Assembly: GCA_031761405.1 (NCBI GenBank) | Contig: JASEVX010000010.1 | Location: 6,884,453 to 6,948,452 of the forward strand | Length of the DNA stretch: 64,000 bases | Origin: Serripes groenlandicus | Taxonomy: Eukaryota; Mollusca; Bivalvia; Cardiida; Cardiidae | Direction: 5' to 3' | Part shown: in pieces, positions 53,965-63,953 of the stretch | Layout of the letters: each line of letters starts with the position of its first letter | Numbering within the stretch: position 1 is the stretch's first letter | The notes under the pieces: model-generated | Told to the model about the DNA's origin: nothing | What the model saw: the letters and a program-made list of their open reading frames with translations, nothing else | The model's database searches: none | Program-made: the position numbers and the translations under genes

Positions 53965-55090
53965 GTCAGGGAGACATGACTAAAGTGATTTGGCCAGCTG
54001 ATCTATCCCAACTGAGATTTTTTGCCCATAAACATTCACTGCAGGTTTAATGAAGATTGGATAAATAACTGTTGAAGTTAAAGTGTGGACAAGGCCAAAT
54101 TTGTCGATAGGTCATTTTCCAAAAGTCCCTTGGGCAATTTGGCTGGTTATCTAAATACTTGGCCTTACTTGGCCTAGGCACAATTGCCCACAGTTTAAGG
54201 CATCCTCGGTACCCAGGCTATTCATAAACTATATGATACCCTGGGCAAATTGGCTAGCGAAACTTTGTAAAGCATGCACCATGATTTCCTCCGTAACAAC
54301 ACTGTAATTTTTGTATCGCATGAGGTTTGTGTCATGCGGCCAATCAAGCGGTTGCATTTCACCTCATAAATTATTACGAGATTTTTACAGCCATTTTGCC
54401 CTGGGTATCATATAGTTTATGAATGGCCTGGGTACCGAGGATGAGTTTAAGGAGTCTCAGAGGAAACCTTTCAATTTCAAGAGCAGAAAAGGCTATAAAG
54501 GGTCATAATCCAAAAGCACCTTGGGACAAATTTGCTGGTTATTGATCCTGCCCAGAACATTATGCCCACAAACATGTTAACCAAGTTTGGTTTAGATTGG
54601 ATGAAAACTGTTCGGCAAAAAGTCTGAGAGCTAAGGCTGATCAATTTGGCCAATTTTGGATAATTCCAAGGGCCATAGTCCCGAAGTGCCTTTGGTGAGT
54701 ATGACAGGATATCAAACTTGGCTCAGAGATTATGGCCACAAACATGTTGACCAAGTTTGGTTTAGACTAGATGAAAACTGTTTGATAAAGAGTTCGCGCA
54801 AAAAAGCCGATTTGGCCAATTTTGGATAATTCAAGGGCCAATGTCCAAAAGTGCCTTGGTTGATTTTACTCAGGTAATAAAACTTTGCTCAGAGAGTATA
54901 ACCACAAACATGTTGACCAAGTTTGGTTAAGATCGGATGAAAATTTTGCTGGTTATTAAACTTGGTCCTGATATTATGCCCACAAACCTATTCATCAAGT
55001 TTGGTGAAGATCAGATGAAAATTGAGTGCTTGGCTCAAAGAGAGGACAATGTTTTGACACTGACGCCCGCTCCAGGTTTTCCCATAATAA
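53965..55090 (+). mobile_element. Pearl-like element with ~150 bp cores, hosting a MULE-like MITE
   Basis: Cores share GACCAAGTTTGGTT.AGA, GATGAAAACTGTT and CCAATTTTGGATAATTC.AG GGCCA (near 54590-54680, 54720-54850 and 54880-55000). It ends GACGCCCGCTCCAGGTTTTC CCATAATAAGACCC. Interrupted at 54201-54443. Confidence 0.72.
54201..54443. mobile_element. Mutator-like MITE with perfect 9 bp target duplication
   Basis: The 49 bp inverted ends (CATCCTCGGTACCCAGGCTA..CTGGGCAAA and its inverse ending CCGAGGATG) have two mismatches. The flanks AGTTTAAGG at 54192-54200 and 54444-54452 are identical. Long inverted ends plus a 9 bp duplication fit the Mutator (MULE) superfamily; a hAT (8 bp) reading fits less well. 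Confidence 0.88.
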
Positions 55091-55583
55091 GACCCGTATA
55101 AATATGAGCATATGAAAATGTTGCAACTGGGATATTAAAACACCATAAATACAAACAGATTCATCTACTGGGGTATGTATAAGGTTTATTTTTGGCCAGT
55201 GTTAAAAGCCAGAGTGGCATGCATGATATCATAATTGTAAACATAACATGAAAACTGGGTCCAGAAAATGTCCATGATGAGGAGGAGGTTTAGTGCATTT
55301 TACATCTTTAAAAGCGGCTGGTTTCAAGGTCCATAACATTCAAATGAATCAACATATCTTAACACAAATTTGATTATCTTTCAAGGTCGTCTGCTGAAGA
55401 TTAGTTGGAAAGGGTAAACAATGTAAGAAATACTCAGATTTTTATACTGCCTGAAAAAGAGAAACAAAATATCTCCTTTTATCTCTTAATTTTGTTTTCT
55501 ACAATCATGCACTTTCACTTATAAATTCATTCTAAGTGAGTGTATTTTAGGGTTCAGCACCCGCATCTTTCATACTTTGTACA

Positions 55584-55772
55584 TCAGAGGTCCAGATTGA
55601 TAGGGTTACAATACAGCTCGTTTCCCTACAACATCTCTCTTAATATCCAACCGAACCCTATGGTGTGGGTTTCTCAACAAAAGAGTCTTTAGAGTACCAC
55701 AACAATTTTAGTGTTAGAGGGTCAAATTAGAATTCTAGAACCTGCAACATGCCCCTTATCTAGAGCTCTGGG
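55584..55772 (-). mobile_element. MITE-2, minus orientation
   Basis: CATCAGAGGTCCAGATTGAT to CATGCCCCTTATCTAGAGCT CTG. The palindrome is degraded. Confidence 0.82.
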
Positions 55773-56078
55773 ACAACTGTCAGTAAATTGAGTGAAAATG
55801 CCCAAGATGCCCAACAAACAATTTTTATCATAATCTACTATAATCTAACATAAATAGGTGTACTTAATTGTTCTGCAAGGTTTATGAGCCTGCATTTTAA
55901 CCTTTTCATCCCTGCATGATTGATAACGCACTGGATTTTCAAACTTCAAAACCAGTTATGTAACCCTTTGCAGTTTTCCTTTTGACGTATCATTAGAGAT
56001 GGTTGTAAACATTGAGACAAAAGGAGAAATTGCTTTTTCAGTGATCTTGTGATTTTAGATTTGTTGTAATGTGGAAAT

Positions 56079-56314
56079 TTAACCATTTCCCTCATACGAC
56101 AATTCTGCAGCAGACGACTTTGAACATGTTTTGTCAAAAAATAGAAAATCTCTATAATTCAACTTGAATGAATAACCTATGACTAAAAGCGGAAAACATT
56201 GTGGCAAAAGAAGAAATTGCACGTTTTGTGCAATTTCTTCTTTTGTCACTATGTTTTCAAAAAGCTGTCTGCTGCAGAGGCGTCAGAAAGTGTCTATATG
56301 AGGGAAAGGGTTAA
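56079..56314 (-). mobile_element. MITE-1, full length
   Basis: TTAACCATTTCCCTCATACG to TATATGAGGGAAAGGGTTAA. It sits at the end of an older decayed copy (55965-56080). Confidence 0.92.
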
Positions 56315-56359
56315 GTGTTTACCAACTGAACTTATATGATTATCTATTTAACTTAGAAA

Positions 56360-56550
56360 ATATGAAGACGCATTTTGACGCCTCTGCAGTCTACAACTTT
56401 GAAACCATTGTGGCCTAAGAAGAAATTACACATTATGAGCAATATTTCTCCTTGTGCCATAATGATTTCAACTCTTTTTTCCCAAATTAAATTTGCCCAG
56501 ATGTTTGCGAAGTCGTCTACCGAAGGTCTTTTTAATGTCGCAAAGGGTTA
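56360..56550 (+). mobile_element. MITE-1, degraded
   Basis: AGACGCATTTTGACGCCTCT, hairpin ATTACACATTATGAGCAATA, GTCGTCTACCGAAGGT, CGCAAAGGGTTA. Confidence 0.72.
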
Positions 56551-56591
56551 CATGTTACTAAGATTCAAACTGTGACCTTCAAACAGTGACC

Positions 56592-56800
56592 TTCTTCCCT
56601 GGTGTAGATGCTTTCTGACACCTCTGCATCAGACAGCTTTTTGAAAACAGTGACAAAAGAAGAAATTGCTCAAAATAAACAATTTCTCCTTTTGCCACAA
56701 TGTTTTCCACTTATAGTGATAGGTTTCCATTCAATTATAGGGTTTTTCTATTTTTTGACAAAATATGTACAGTCACACTGATGCAGACTTGTTCACTTGG
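56592..56800 (+). mobile_element. MITE-1, right end eroded
   Basis: GTAGATGCTTTCTGACACCT, hairpin GAAATTGCTCAAAATAAACAATTTC; the right terminus is not recognisable. Confidence 0.8.
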
Positions 56801-56904
56801 ATGCATAAACAATTTATAGGAGTTTACGGTATAGGTATACAGAGCCTAACCCTTTCGCACAAAAGCAGACATGTTCTGGCATATTTGTAGCAGACAACAT
56901 TGTG

Positions 56905-57680
56905 GCAAAAGGAACAACGGCTGTCCGTAAGACAGCACTTGACTTATAAATCCACCGCTAATATTAGTTACTGAGATATGGACTCTAATGTAGTTGCATG
57001 CAAGATTTAACCAGAATTTATAGATCAAATAATAAAGGGCAATAATGTGCATTAAATGCAAGATAGAGTCAACTGACTTGATTATTTACATAGGTGTTAT
57101 TGTTGAGAAGGGCCGAGCCCCGGTAGTGACGCAGGCTGTCAATCCAGGGGTTGTGAGTTTGAATCCCGGCTCGGCCAACTTTCTTTCCGAGGATTGACAA
57201 AAGTCAATGCGACATGCGTCATTCGTCTTCCACCAATGGGCTAAGTCTATGTGTAAAAGCAGCCAGTTGCTTGGGAAGATTGTTGTGTGGAGTACTGGTG
57301 TGAGAAAACCAGGAAATGCATGAGTAGGTGAACTGGCCGCCGTGATATAACTGAGAAATTGTTAAAAACGGCGCCAATAAATCAAATTGTTAAGAAGGGC
57401 TGTATAAAGTTTCAATACAATGCATCTAGTAAAGGGCCATAATTAAAGTTATCTAACTTGAACTAACATAGGTGTGATGATTGAGAAGGTCTGTATAAAA
57501 GTGGCAATGCAATGATTCAAGTAGTAACTGAGATATGGTGTCTTAATGTAATTGCACGCAATTAACTTTAACCAGAATTTATAAGTAAACAAAGGGCCAT
57601 AATTTGCAGTATATACAGGAAAGAGTTATCCAAGTTGTTTATTTACATGGGTGTGATGGTTGGGAAAGGTTGTAAAAAGT
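56905..57680 (+). mobile_element. Pearl-like element interrupted by a SINE
   Basis: Begins with a hairpin GGCTGTCCGTAAGACAGC (56919-56936). Cores share AGTAACTGAGATATGG, AACCAGAATTTATA and AAAGGGC.ATAAT. The family C SINE at 57114-57385 splits it. Confidence 0.7.
57114..57385 (+). repeat. tRNA-derived SINE family C with target duplication
   Basis: Head CGAGCCCCGGTAGTGACGCA and GAGTTTGAATCCC (B box). Body GACAAAAGTCAATGCGACAT and CAGTTGCTTGGGAAGATTGT, tail GCCGTGATATAACTGAGAAA and ACGGCGCCAATAAATC. ATTGTTGAGAAGGGC (57099-57113) and ATTGTTAAGAAGGGC (57386-57400) form a 15 bp duplication with one mismatch. Confidence 0.88.
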
Positions 57681-57730
57681 TTCTTATGATCAATTTCTCC
57701 TTTTGCAATAACGTTTTCGGGAAAGGGATA

Positions 57731-58232
57731 AGAAAAGACCTGTTGCCGCTGCCTTATCTTGGCTTATGTGAAAGGCTTAGAACATGTATTTGGAAAAGCC
57801 ATCATTGTTTAGTTTTCTACCTAAATATTATAACTGTTGTGAATATTTATCATCACAGTATGAATGGGCTGATAATTTAACATTCATAAAGAATATCCAC
57901 GGGTAGAATTGAGGTTGAAAACTTATTTGAAGGGAGTTTAGCAAGCAAGCGCTGACGTCTCTATAGTAGTAAAAAATGAAGGTATTTTCTTGTAATTAGG
58001 TGGGATCCCATGTCAGCAGTGTTTTGACTGTCTTACATCAATTGTTGTGGAAAGAAATTGGGTCACAGCAGTATATATTTATATACACATACGTAACCTG
58101 ACGTAACCTGACGTAGACTGCAAAAGCGATGGCATCTGAGAGTAATGTGCAGATTATGCATACCAGTCTATGATTAACACTTATTTGTGATACAGTCTGA
58201 CATTTTCAATTTGAAATGGAAGGTGTACACAT
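57731..58232. other. No recognised feature
   Basis: No repeat or coding signal I can support. Confidence 0.45.
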
Positions 58233-58436
58233 TTACCCTTTCAGCAGGCGAATTTTGAAACCATCGTGGAAAAAGTAGAAATTGCTCAAAACAAGCAATT
58301 TCCCATTTGCCACAATGTTTTCAACTTTATTTTTAATGATTATAAATAATCATTTATTAAGATGGCAATTATTTTTGCCTACAAAGTTTTTAAAATTAAT
58401 TGTCTGCTGCAGATTTGTTGTATTTGGGAAATGGTT
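58233..58436 (+). mobile_element. MITE-1, left end eroded
   Basis: CCCTTTCAGCAGGCGAATTT, hairpin GAAATTGCTCAAAACAAGCAATTTC, right end GTATTTGGGAAATGGTTAA. Confidence 0.8.
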
Positions 58437-58504
58437 AAGAAAAGGAAAGAAGAGAATGAGAAGATACAATTTATTGACTAATTTATTGAATTTTAATCCC
58501 TGTT

Positions 58505-58991
58505 TCAACATAAAGACGCTTTCTGACGCCTCTGCATCAGACGACTTTTGAAAGTATTGTAGCAAATTGTGGAATTGGTCATATTGACCAATTTTTCCTT
58601 TTGCCACAATATTTTCAGTTTTATTCAAGAATTGATGTAGAGTTTCCATATTCTATATAAATGTTTTCAAAATCCCCTGCTGCATGTTTGTTGTATGTGT
58701 GAAAGGTTTATTTTGTTTGTTTGTTTGGAGTTTAACGCCGCTTTCAACAGCTTTGGTCATATCACGGCGGTCAGTGCACCTACCCATGTTTTCCTGGCTT
58801 TCACACACCAGTACTTACACAACATTCTTTCGAAGCCACTGACTACTTTCTCACATAGATCAGAGGTGAGAGGCAATGGAAAACATCGCCCGAAAGAATG
58901 TCGCCGCAACCAGGTATCGAACCCGTGACCTCCAGATCACGAGTCAGATACGCTACCAATTGAGCTACCCGGCCGGTGTGAAAGGTTTAAC
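58505..58991 (+). mobile_element. MITE-1 whose right terminus is split by a SINE
   Basis: CATAAAGACGCTTTCTGACG to GTTGTATGTGTGAAAGGTTTA (58710). The SINE follows, then GTGTGAAAGGTTTAAC resumes. Confidence 0.85.
58711..58975 (-). repeat. tRNA-derived SINE family B with perfect 14 bp target duplication
   Basis: The minus-strand head GGGTAGCTCAATTGGTAGCG (A box) and GGGTTCGATACC (B box) are at the right. Tail GGCGTTAAACTCCAAACAAA with (CAAA)n at the left. GTGTGAAAGGTTTA at 58697-58710 and 58976-58989 is the target duplication. It is not a tRNA gene. Confidence 0.92.
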
Positions 58992-59224
58992 AGTTTGCCT
59001 AATTAAATATTTATGGAGATGTCTGCTTTAATTAAGAATACCTGACGAAATGATTATAATGTATAACAACTAGACAATTTGAAATGTGATATTGATAGAG
59101 TTGAAAACATGGTGGGTAAAGGAGAAGTCATTTCCTTTTCGGATTCCGCTTTATTTTTCAGAAAGCTCTGTCAGAATTTCTAACTTATAGGAACAGTGAC
59201 ACTGTGTGACATAAAATTTATTGC

Positions 59225-59456
59225 ATTTGAAACCCTACATTCAGAACCAGATCAGCCTGCACAGTCTGCACTGGATAATCTGGACCGACACATTCCGTCT
59301 CAGGGGAATAGCGTTAAAGAGTAATTATTCCTGAAACAAAAAATCCACAGGAGGCGAAGTGTCTGTCCAGGTAAGCCTGCGCGGCATACTTAGGCTTTAT
59401 CCAGATTGATACTTTACGCAGAATCCACAATGTTGGTTTTCTCGCGGGACGGCTCA
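59225..59456 (-). mobile_element. TGAGCCGTCC-end MITE, second copy
   Basis: Right end CCACAATGTTGGTTTTCTCG CGGGACGGCTCA and inner block ATCAGCCTGCACAGTCTGC. The left end is eroded. Confidence 0.78.
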
Positions 59457-59596
59457 TTTGTTGTGTCATGTGTTGTAGCCTTAATTGTTTCAATGTCAAA
59501 TATCAGTTACTTAAATTAACGCTATTCAACATGCGGACAGATACCTAGACGTTTCTGCAGCAGGCAACTTTTGAAAACATTTACAAAATCTCTCTT

Positions 59597-59809
59597 TACC
59601 CTTTCCCTCATATAGACGCTTTCTGACGCCTCTGCAGAAGACGGCCTTTTGAAAACAGTGACAAAAGAAGAAATTGCTCAAAACTAGCAACTTCTTGTTT
59701 TGTCAAAATGTTTTCCACTTTTAGTCATAGGTTATCCATTCAATAACAGACATTTTCTATTTTTTGTTTTGTCGTCTGCTGCAGAATTGTCATATTAGGG
59801 AAACGGTTA
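59597..59809 (+). mobile_element. MITE-1
   Basis: TTTACCCTTTCCCTCATATA to CATATTAGGGAAACGGTTAA. Hairpin GAAATTGCTCAAAACTAGCAACTTC. Confidence 0.88.
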
Positions 59810-59907
59810 ATTTGGCTTTGAATTTTATAATAGCTGCATGGTAATGACAAATGAGTGCATTAATTAGCACTAGTTTGTTATACTATAGCATATATATTAA
59901 TACCACA

Positions 59908-60122
59908 TTCAAGGGATAGATTTTGACGCAAAAGCAGCAGACGAATTTTGAAAACATTGTGGCCAAAGGTGAAATTGCTCATGATGAGCAATTTCTCCTT
60001 TGGCCACAATGTTTTCAACTTTATATAATAATTAAGCTATCTTTTCAGGAGATTGTTCAGGTTTTTGTCACTATCCTTTCAAAGTCGTCTCATGCAGATT
60101 TGTTGTATGTGGGAAAGGGTTA
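59908..60122 (+). mobile_element. MITE-1, GGCC subtype
   Basis: AGGGATAGATTTTGACGCAA to GTATGTGGGAAAGGGTTAA. Hairpin GTGGCCAAAGG..CCTTTGGCCAC. Confidence 0.88.
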
Positions 60123-60369
60123 AAATAGTGATACATGTATTGCATTATAGGGTTGAAGATGTCAAATGTCAGATTAGCAGAACAATTTGATAAAAGTAGC
60201 TGTGTTTATAGTAAATTCAGGACTTGAAAACAATCATATTTATTCATATATTCCTGTCATCAGGGTTAGTGATTCTATCCCATGAGAAATATTTACAACC
60301 TTGAAATATGAATCTTCATACACCATGTAATATTTTATGTGTATATACATCACCTTCTTTTGATATGAA

Positions 60370-60559
60370 TTAACCCTCACCCTCATATAGACGCTTTCTG
60401 TCGCCACAAAACGTGCAATTTCTCCTTTTGTCACAATGTTTTCCAATTTTAGTCATAGGGGGTTATCCATTCAATTAATTATTATAGAGATTTTCCATTA
60501 TTTGACAAAATATGTTCAAAGTCGTCTGCTGCAGAATTGTCGTATAAGGGAAAGGGTTA
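60370..60559 (+). mobile_element. MITE-1, left inner block deleted
   Basis: TTAACCCTCACCCTCATATA, direct jump GCTTTCTGTCGCCACAAAAC into the hairpin, right end CGTATAAGGGAAAGGGTTAG. Confidence 0.87.
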
Positions 60560-60888
60560 GGATAAGACAATCACCATCACCAGAGAAATATAATACTATG
60601 TTATAATTACCTATGTTGTGGTTAAAAGAGTAACTATGTGCTTTATGGAAAATAATTTTACTCCTTTCACCAATGTTACAAAGGTGTAACATATAATATA
60701 TCTCCCCCAAAATATTAATTTGACTGATTTTTCATTATTTTTCTTCATAATTTGTTCAGTTTAAGAGGAAAAACTAGATCTAGCAGTATGTCAAAACATT
60801 TTATAATAATCTAAAACTCTGCTGCAGAATTATTGAATACATGTGTGAAGCGATAAATTTTCTTTATGTTTTGTTTGTTTGATTGGTG
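60560..60888. other. No recognised feature
   Basis: A+T-rich, with a decayed MITE-1 right end near 60815-60857. Confidence 0.45.
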
Positions 60889-61083
60889 TTTAACCCTTTC
60901 CCTCATACGACAATCCTGCAGCAGACGACTTAATTTGAACATATTTTGTCGAAAGATGTGGAAAACATTGTGGCAAAAGGAGAAATTGCTCGTTTTGAGC
61001 AATTTCTTCTTTTGTCACTATGTTTTCAAAAAGCTGCCTGCTGCAGAGGCGTCAGAATGTGTCTATATAAGGGAAAGGGTTAA
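60889..61083 (-). mobile_element. MITE-1, internal deletion
   Basis: TTAA both sides. CCCTTTCCCTCATACGACAA to TATATAAGGGAAAGGG. Missing the AGAAAATCTC..GGATAACC stretch. Confidence 0.92.
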
Positions 61084-61084
61084 C

Positions 61085-61352
61085 GCTGCATCAGTGGTCA
61101 AGTGGTCAACATTTGTTCAGTTATATCAAGGTGTTTCCTGGGAAAGTTACCGGTCTTACTGGTCCTTTTATTCTGACACCAGCGAGTCAGTTGTAACCTG
61201 GCTAACCCCACAACCCGGAGCACCAAGGAGGGAAAGCCATTACTACCATTTCTAAAGTCTTTGGAATGAGCCGGACAGGGATCAAACCTGAGACCTCCCG
61301 CACCCGAGTCGGAGGCTACACGTACGGCTACACAACCAAGATGATCCTTGCT
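61085..61352 (-). repeat. tRNA-derived SINE family A, minus strand
   Basis: The right side is the eroded head (minus-strand AGGTTTGATCCC as B box). Body GGTAGTAATGGCTTTCCCTC and GTGTCAGAATAAAAGGACCA, tail GAAACACCTTGATATAACTG at the left. It begins directly after the TTAA of the preceding MITE-1. Confidence 0.82.
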
Positions 61353-61435
61353 GTAAGTAAATGGTGGACTGTGAGTTAATGGTAGAGTAATGGTAATTAA
61401 AGTAAAGGAAAATGTCTTGGGTAAATTATGTCACG

Positions 61436-61659
61436 TTTAAACCCTTTCCCACATACAGACATGATACATGTACAACAAATCTGCAGCAGACGATTTCAAA
61501 AATGCCTAGCAAAAATATGTAAAATGTCTATAAATAAAAGTCAAACTAGTGAAAAGAGTTGAAAACAGTGTTACAATTTAGGAGAAATTGCTCTTTATGA
61601 GCAATTTATCCTTTTGTCACGCTGTTTTCAAAAGTCGTCTACCGATGGGAAAGGGTTAA
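61436..61659 (-). mobile_element. MITE-1, CATACAAC type with a short end duplication
   Basis: TTTAAACCCTTTCCCACATA CAGACATGATACATGTACAAC, hairpin ATTGCTCTTTATGAGCAAT, right end GATGGGAAAGGGTTAA. Confidence 0.85.
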
Positions 61660-61804
61660 ATAGTATAACTATTGTCATAAGGCATACAACATTCCCCACA
61701 TTTCTATATATATATATATCCAGTCTTTATGCAATCAACAGAATAATATTAATTCATGTCTAACAATAATGACAGCATAAAAGGAGTTGAAACCCAATCT
61801 GCTT

Positions 61805-62007
61805 TTAACCCTTTCCCTCATACGACAATTCTGCAGCAGACGACTTTGAAAATATTTTGTCAAAAAAACCTATGACAAAAAGTTGAAAACATTGTGGCAA
61901 AAGAAGATATTGCTCGTTTAGAGCAATTTCTTCTTTTGACACTATGTTTTCAAAAAGCCGTCTGCTGCAGAGGCGTCTGAAAGCGTCTATATGAGGGAAA
62001 GGGTTAA
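61805..62007 (-). mobile_element. MITE-1, internal deletion
   Basis: TTAA both sides. CCCTTTCCCTCATACGACAA to TATATGAGGGAAAGGG. The AGAAAATCTC block is absent. Confidence 0.92.
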
Positions 62008-62039
62008 TCCTTCTCAAACCAGTCAACACTATATGCTTT

Positions 62040-62220
62040 AATTAAACCCATCCCTCTATATATACAACATTTCTGCAGCAGAAGTCTTTGAAAACTTCTA
62101 AGCAAAAATGTGAATTAAAGTATAACCATTGAATAGAGTTGAAAGCTATTTAAGTTTAATGGAGAAAGTGGCATATGGAGAAAGTGGCAAATGGAGAAAT
62201 TGCTCAGAGCCACAATGTAC
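62040..62220 (-). mobile_element. MITE-1 left half, decayed
   Basis: TTAAACCCATCCCTCTATAT, ACAACATTTCTGCAGCAGAA. GGAGAAAGTGGCA.ATGGAGA is locally duplicated (62161-62199). Confidence 0.65.
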
Positions 62221-62471
62221 GGGGAGGGGAGGGGAGGGTTTAGATCTGTCGTCTCCTTGGACTCACTCAACTCACTCAACTGTCAACACTATCTGCTTTT
62301 AATCTTTCTCAAGTTGCATCAATTATACATAAACAGTCAGACACCTACATTAACAGCTGCTAATAATCCTTTCTATGAGAGAGACTACTTTTTAAAATAT
62401 TGTGGAAAAAGTGGAAATTGTTTGACACAAACAGTTTATACATTAAACTACATTTTTAACACAGTATCAAA

Positions 62472-62703
62472 TTAACCCTTTCACACATACAACAAATCTG
62501 CGGCAGACGACATTGAAAGTATCTTGGCAAACACATGGAAACGCTTTAATAATTATTTATGTAGGTATAATATCTTAAAAGAGTTGTGGCAAAATGAGAA
62601 ATTGCTCGTTTTGAGCAATTTCTATCCTTGTCAAATGTTTTCAAAAATGACGTCTGCTGCACGGGTGTCAGAAACGAAGTGTCTTTATGTGGGAATGGGT
62701 TAA
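62472..62703 (-). mobile_element. MITE-1, CATACAAC type, TTAA both sides
   Basis: CCCTTTCACACATACAACAA to TTTATGTGGGAATGGG. Hairpin GAAATTGCTCGTTTTGAGCA ATTTC. Confidence 0.9.
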
Positions 62704-62809
62704 AAAGCAATATGCATTGTTTATAATGATTCAAGAACTCTGTACAAGACATTATTAATAAAAAACTTGTTTAAAATTTGGTAAACCTTCCAAAATAACA
62801 CATTAATTG

Positions 62810-62915
62810 TCAAATAGAGTTGAAAACATTTTCACCTATATATTGCCACAATATTTTCAAATGTTGTCTGCTGCAGAGGCATCCTAAAGTGTCTGTATAC
62901 ATGTGGTAAAGGGAA
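62810..62915 (-). mobile_element. MITE-1 right half fragment
   Basis: GAGTTGAAAACATTTTCACC, TTGTCTGCTGCAGAGGCATC, ATGTGGTAAAGGGAATAA. Confidence 0.65.
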
Positions 62916-63029
62916 TAAACAGCCTGTGAATTGTAACAGCTAGGTTACAGTATGTATAATATTAATATGCTTTCTTACAACTTTGAAAAGAGCTCGGCAA
63001 AAGTATGGAATATCTCTATTAAATAAAGT

Positions 63030-63350
63030 AAAACTAGAAATATCACTGAAGGTGATGAATACCCCCAGCTGGTGCCTGACAATATACATATGTATGAGAA
63101 ATTCAAGGGGCCATAACTCATTTAAAAATAATTTCAGTGCAACACGCCGACAATATGCACAACTAGGCTTGGTATCAATCATTCTTGTGAAGTTATATTG
63201 AATTCTGACCAAGGGTTGCTGAGAAATAGTGTTCACAAGAAATGGCTACAGATCAACTATGTATGTGAAATTCAAGGGGCCATAACTCATTTAAAAATAA
63301 TTCCAGCGCAACACGCCGACAATATGCACAACTAGGCTTTATTTCCTTGG
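63030..63350 (+). mobile_element. Pearl-like core repeats (two units)
   Basis: TCACTGAAGGTGATGAATAC CCCC opens the segment. GAAATTCAAGGGGCCATAAC..CACAACTAGGCTT occurs at 63098-63169 and 63269-63340, about 171 bp apart. Confidence 0.65.
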
Positions 63351-63702
63351 ATGTTTTCAAAGCAAATTTAAGGCCAGGCCATTCTAAAAATATCTCCTCA
63401 TTGCTCTAAAAAGTTTAAAATCCAACTCTTTTATGACTGAACATTGTAAATCAGTGAACATTGTAAATCCTAAAAATTGAAATATTGAATAGAAACCTGT
63501 GAAACACAGAGTGGATTGTATAAAATGGATTTGTTTGCATCTGTAAAACTCCTCAAATGAAGAGCTGTGAAATTTATTATAGAAATGACTAAGAATTTTC
63601 CCCTACTTGGCAAAGAATGCATTATTTGGAAAAAATACCTGTGCTTGTTCCAAAAACTACTATGAGCATTTGTTCAGAGCAATATATAGTGCACTGATTT
63701 AT
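63351..63702. other. No recognised feature
   Basis: A+T-rich, no repeat match or coding signal supported. Confidence 0.45.
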
Positions 63703-63782
63703 TAACGAGATTTTCTATTTTTTGACAAAATATGTTCAAAGTCGTCTTCTGCAGAATTGTCGTATGAGGGAAAGGGGTTAAC
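63703..63782 (+). mobile_element. MITE-1 right end
   Basis: GAGATTTTCTATTTTTTGAC to CGTATGAGGGAAAGGGGTTAA. Confidence 0.85.
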
Positions 63783-63953
63783 GGCAGCTCTGACATCCCT
63801 AAAGATGACTTGACACTCAATTGTCATCGTCATCATGGTAAAAGTGGCAAATAAAAAATCAGCTATCTCAGCACCTTGCATGAAATTAATTGTTCTGTAT
63901 GTATGATATTTTACACCACTTTCAAGTACAACAGGTATTATATATTTATCTTA

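Noticed and set aside
58925..58975. tRNA gene on the minus strand
   Set aside because: It is the head of a SINE with its own target duplication.
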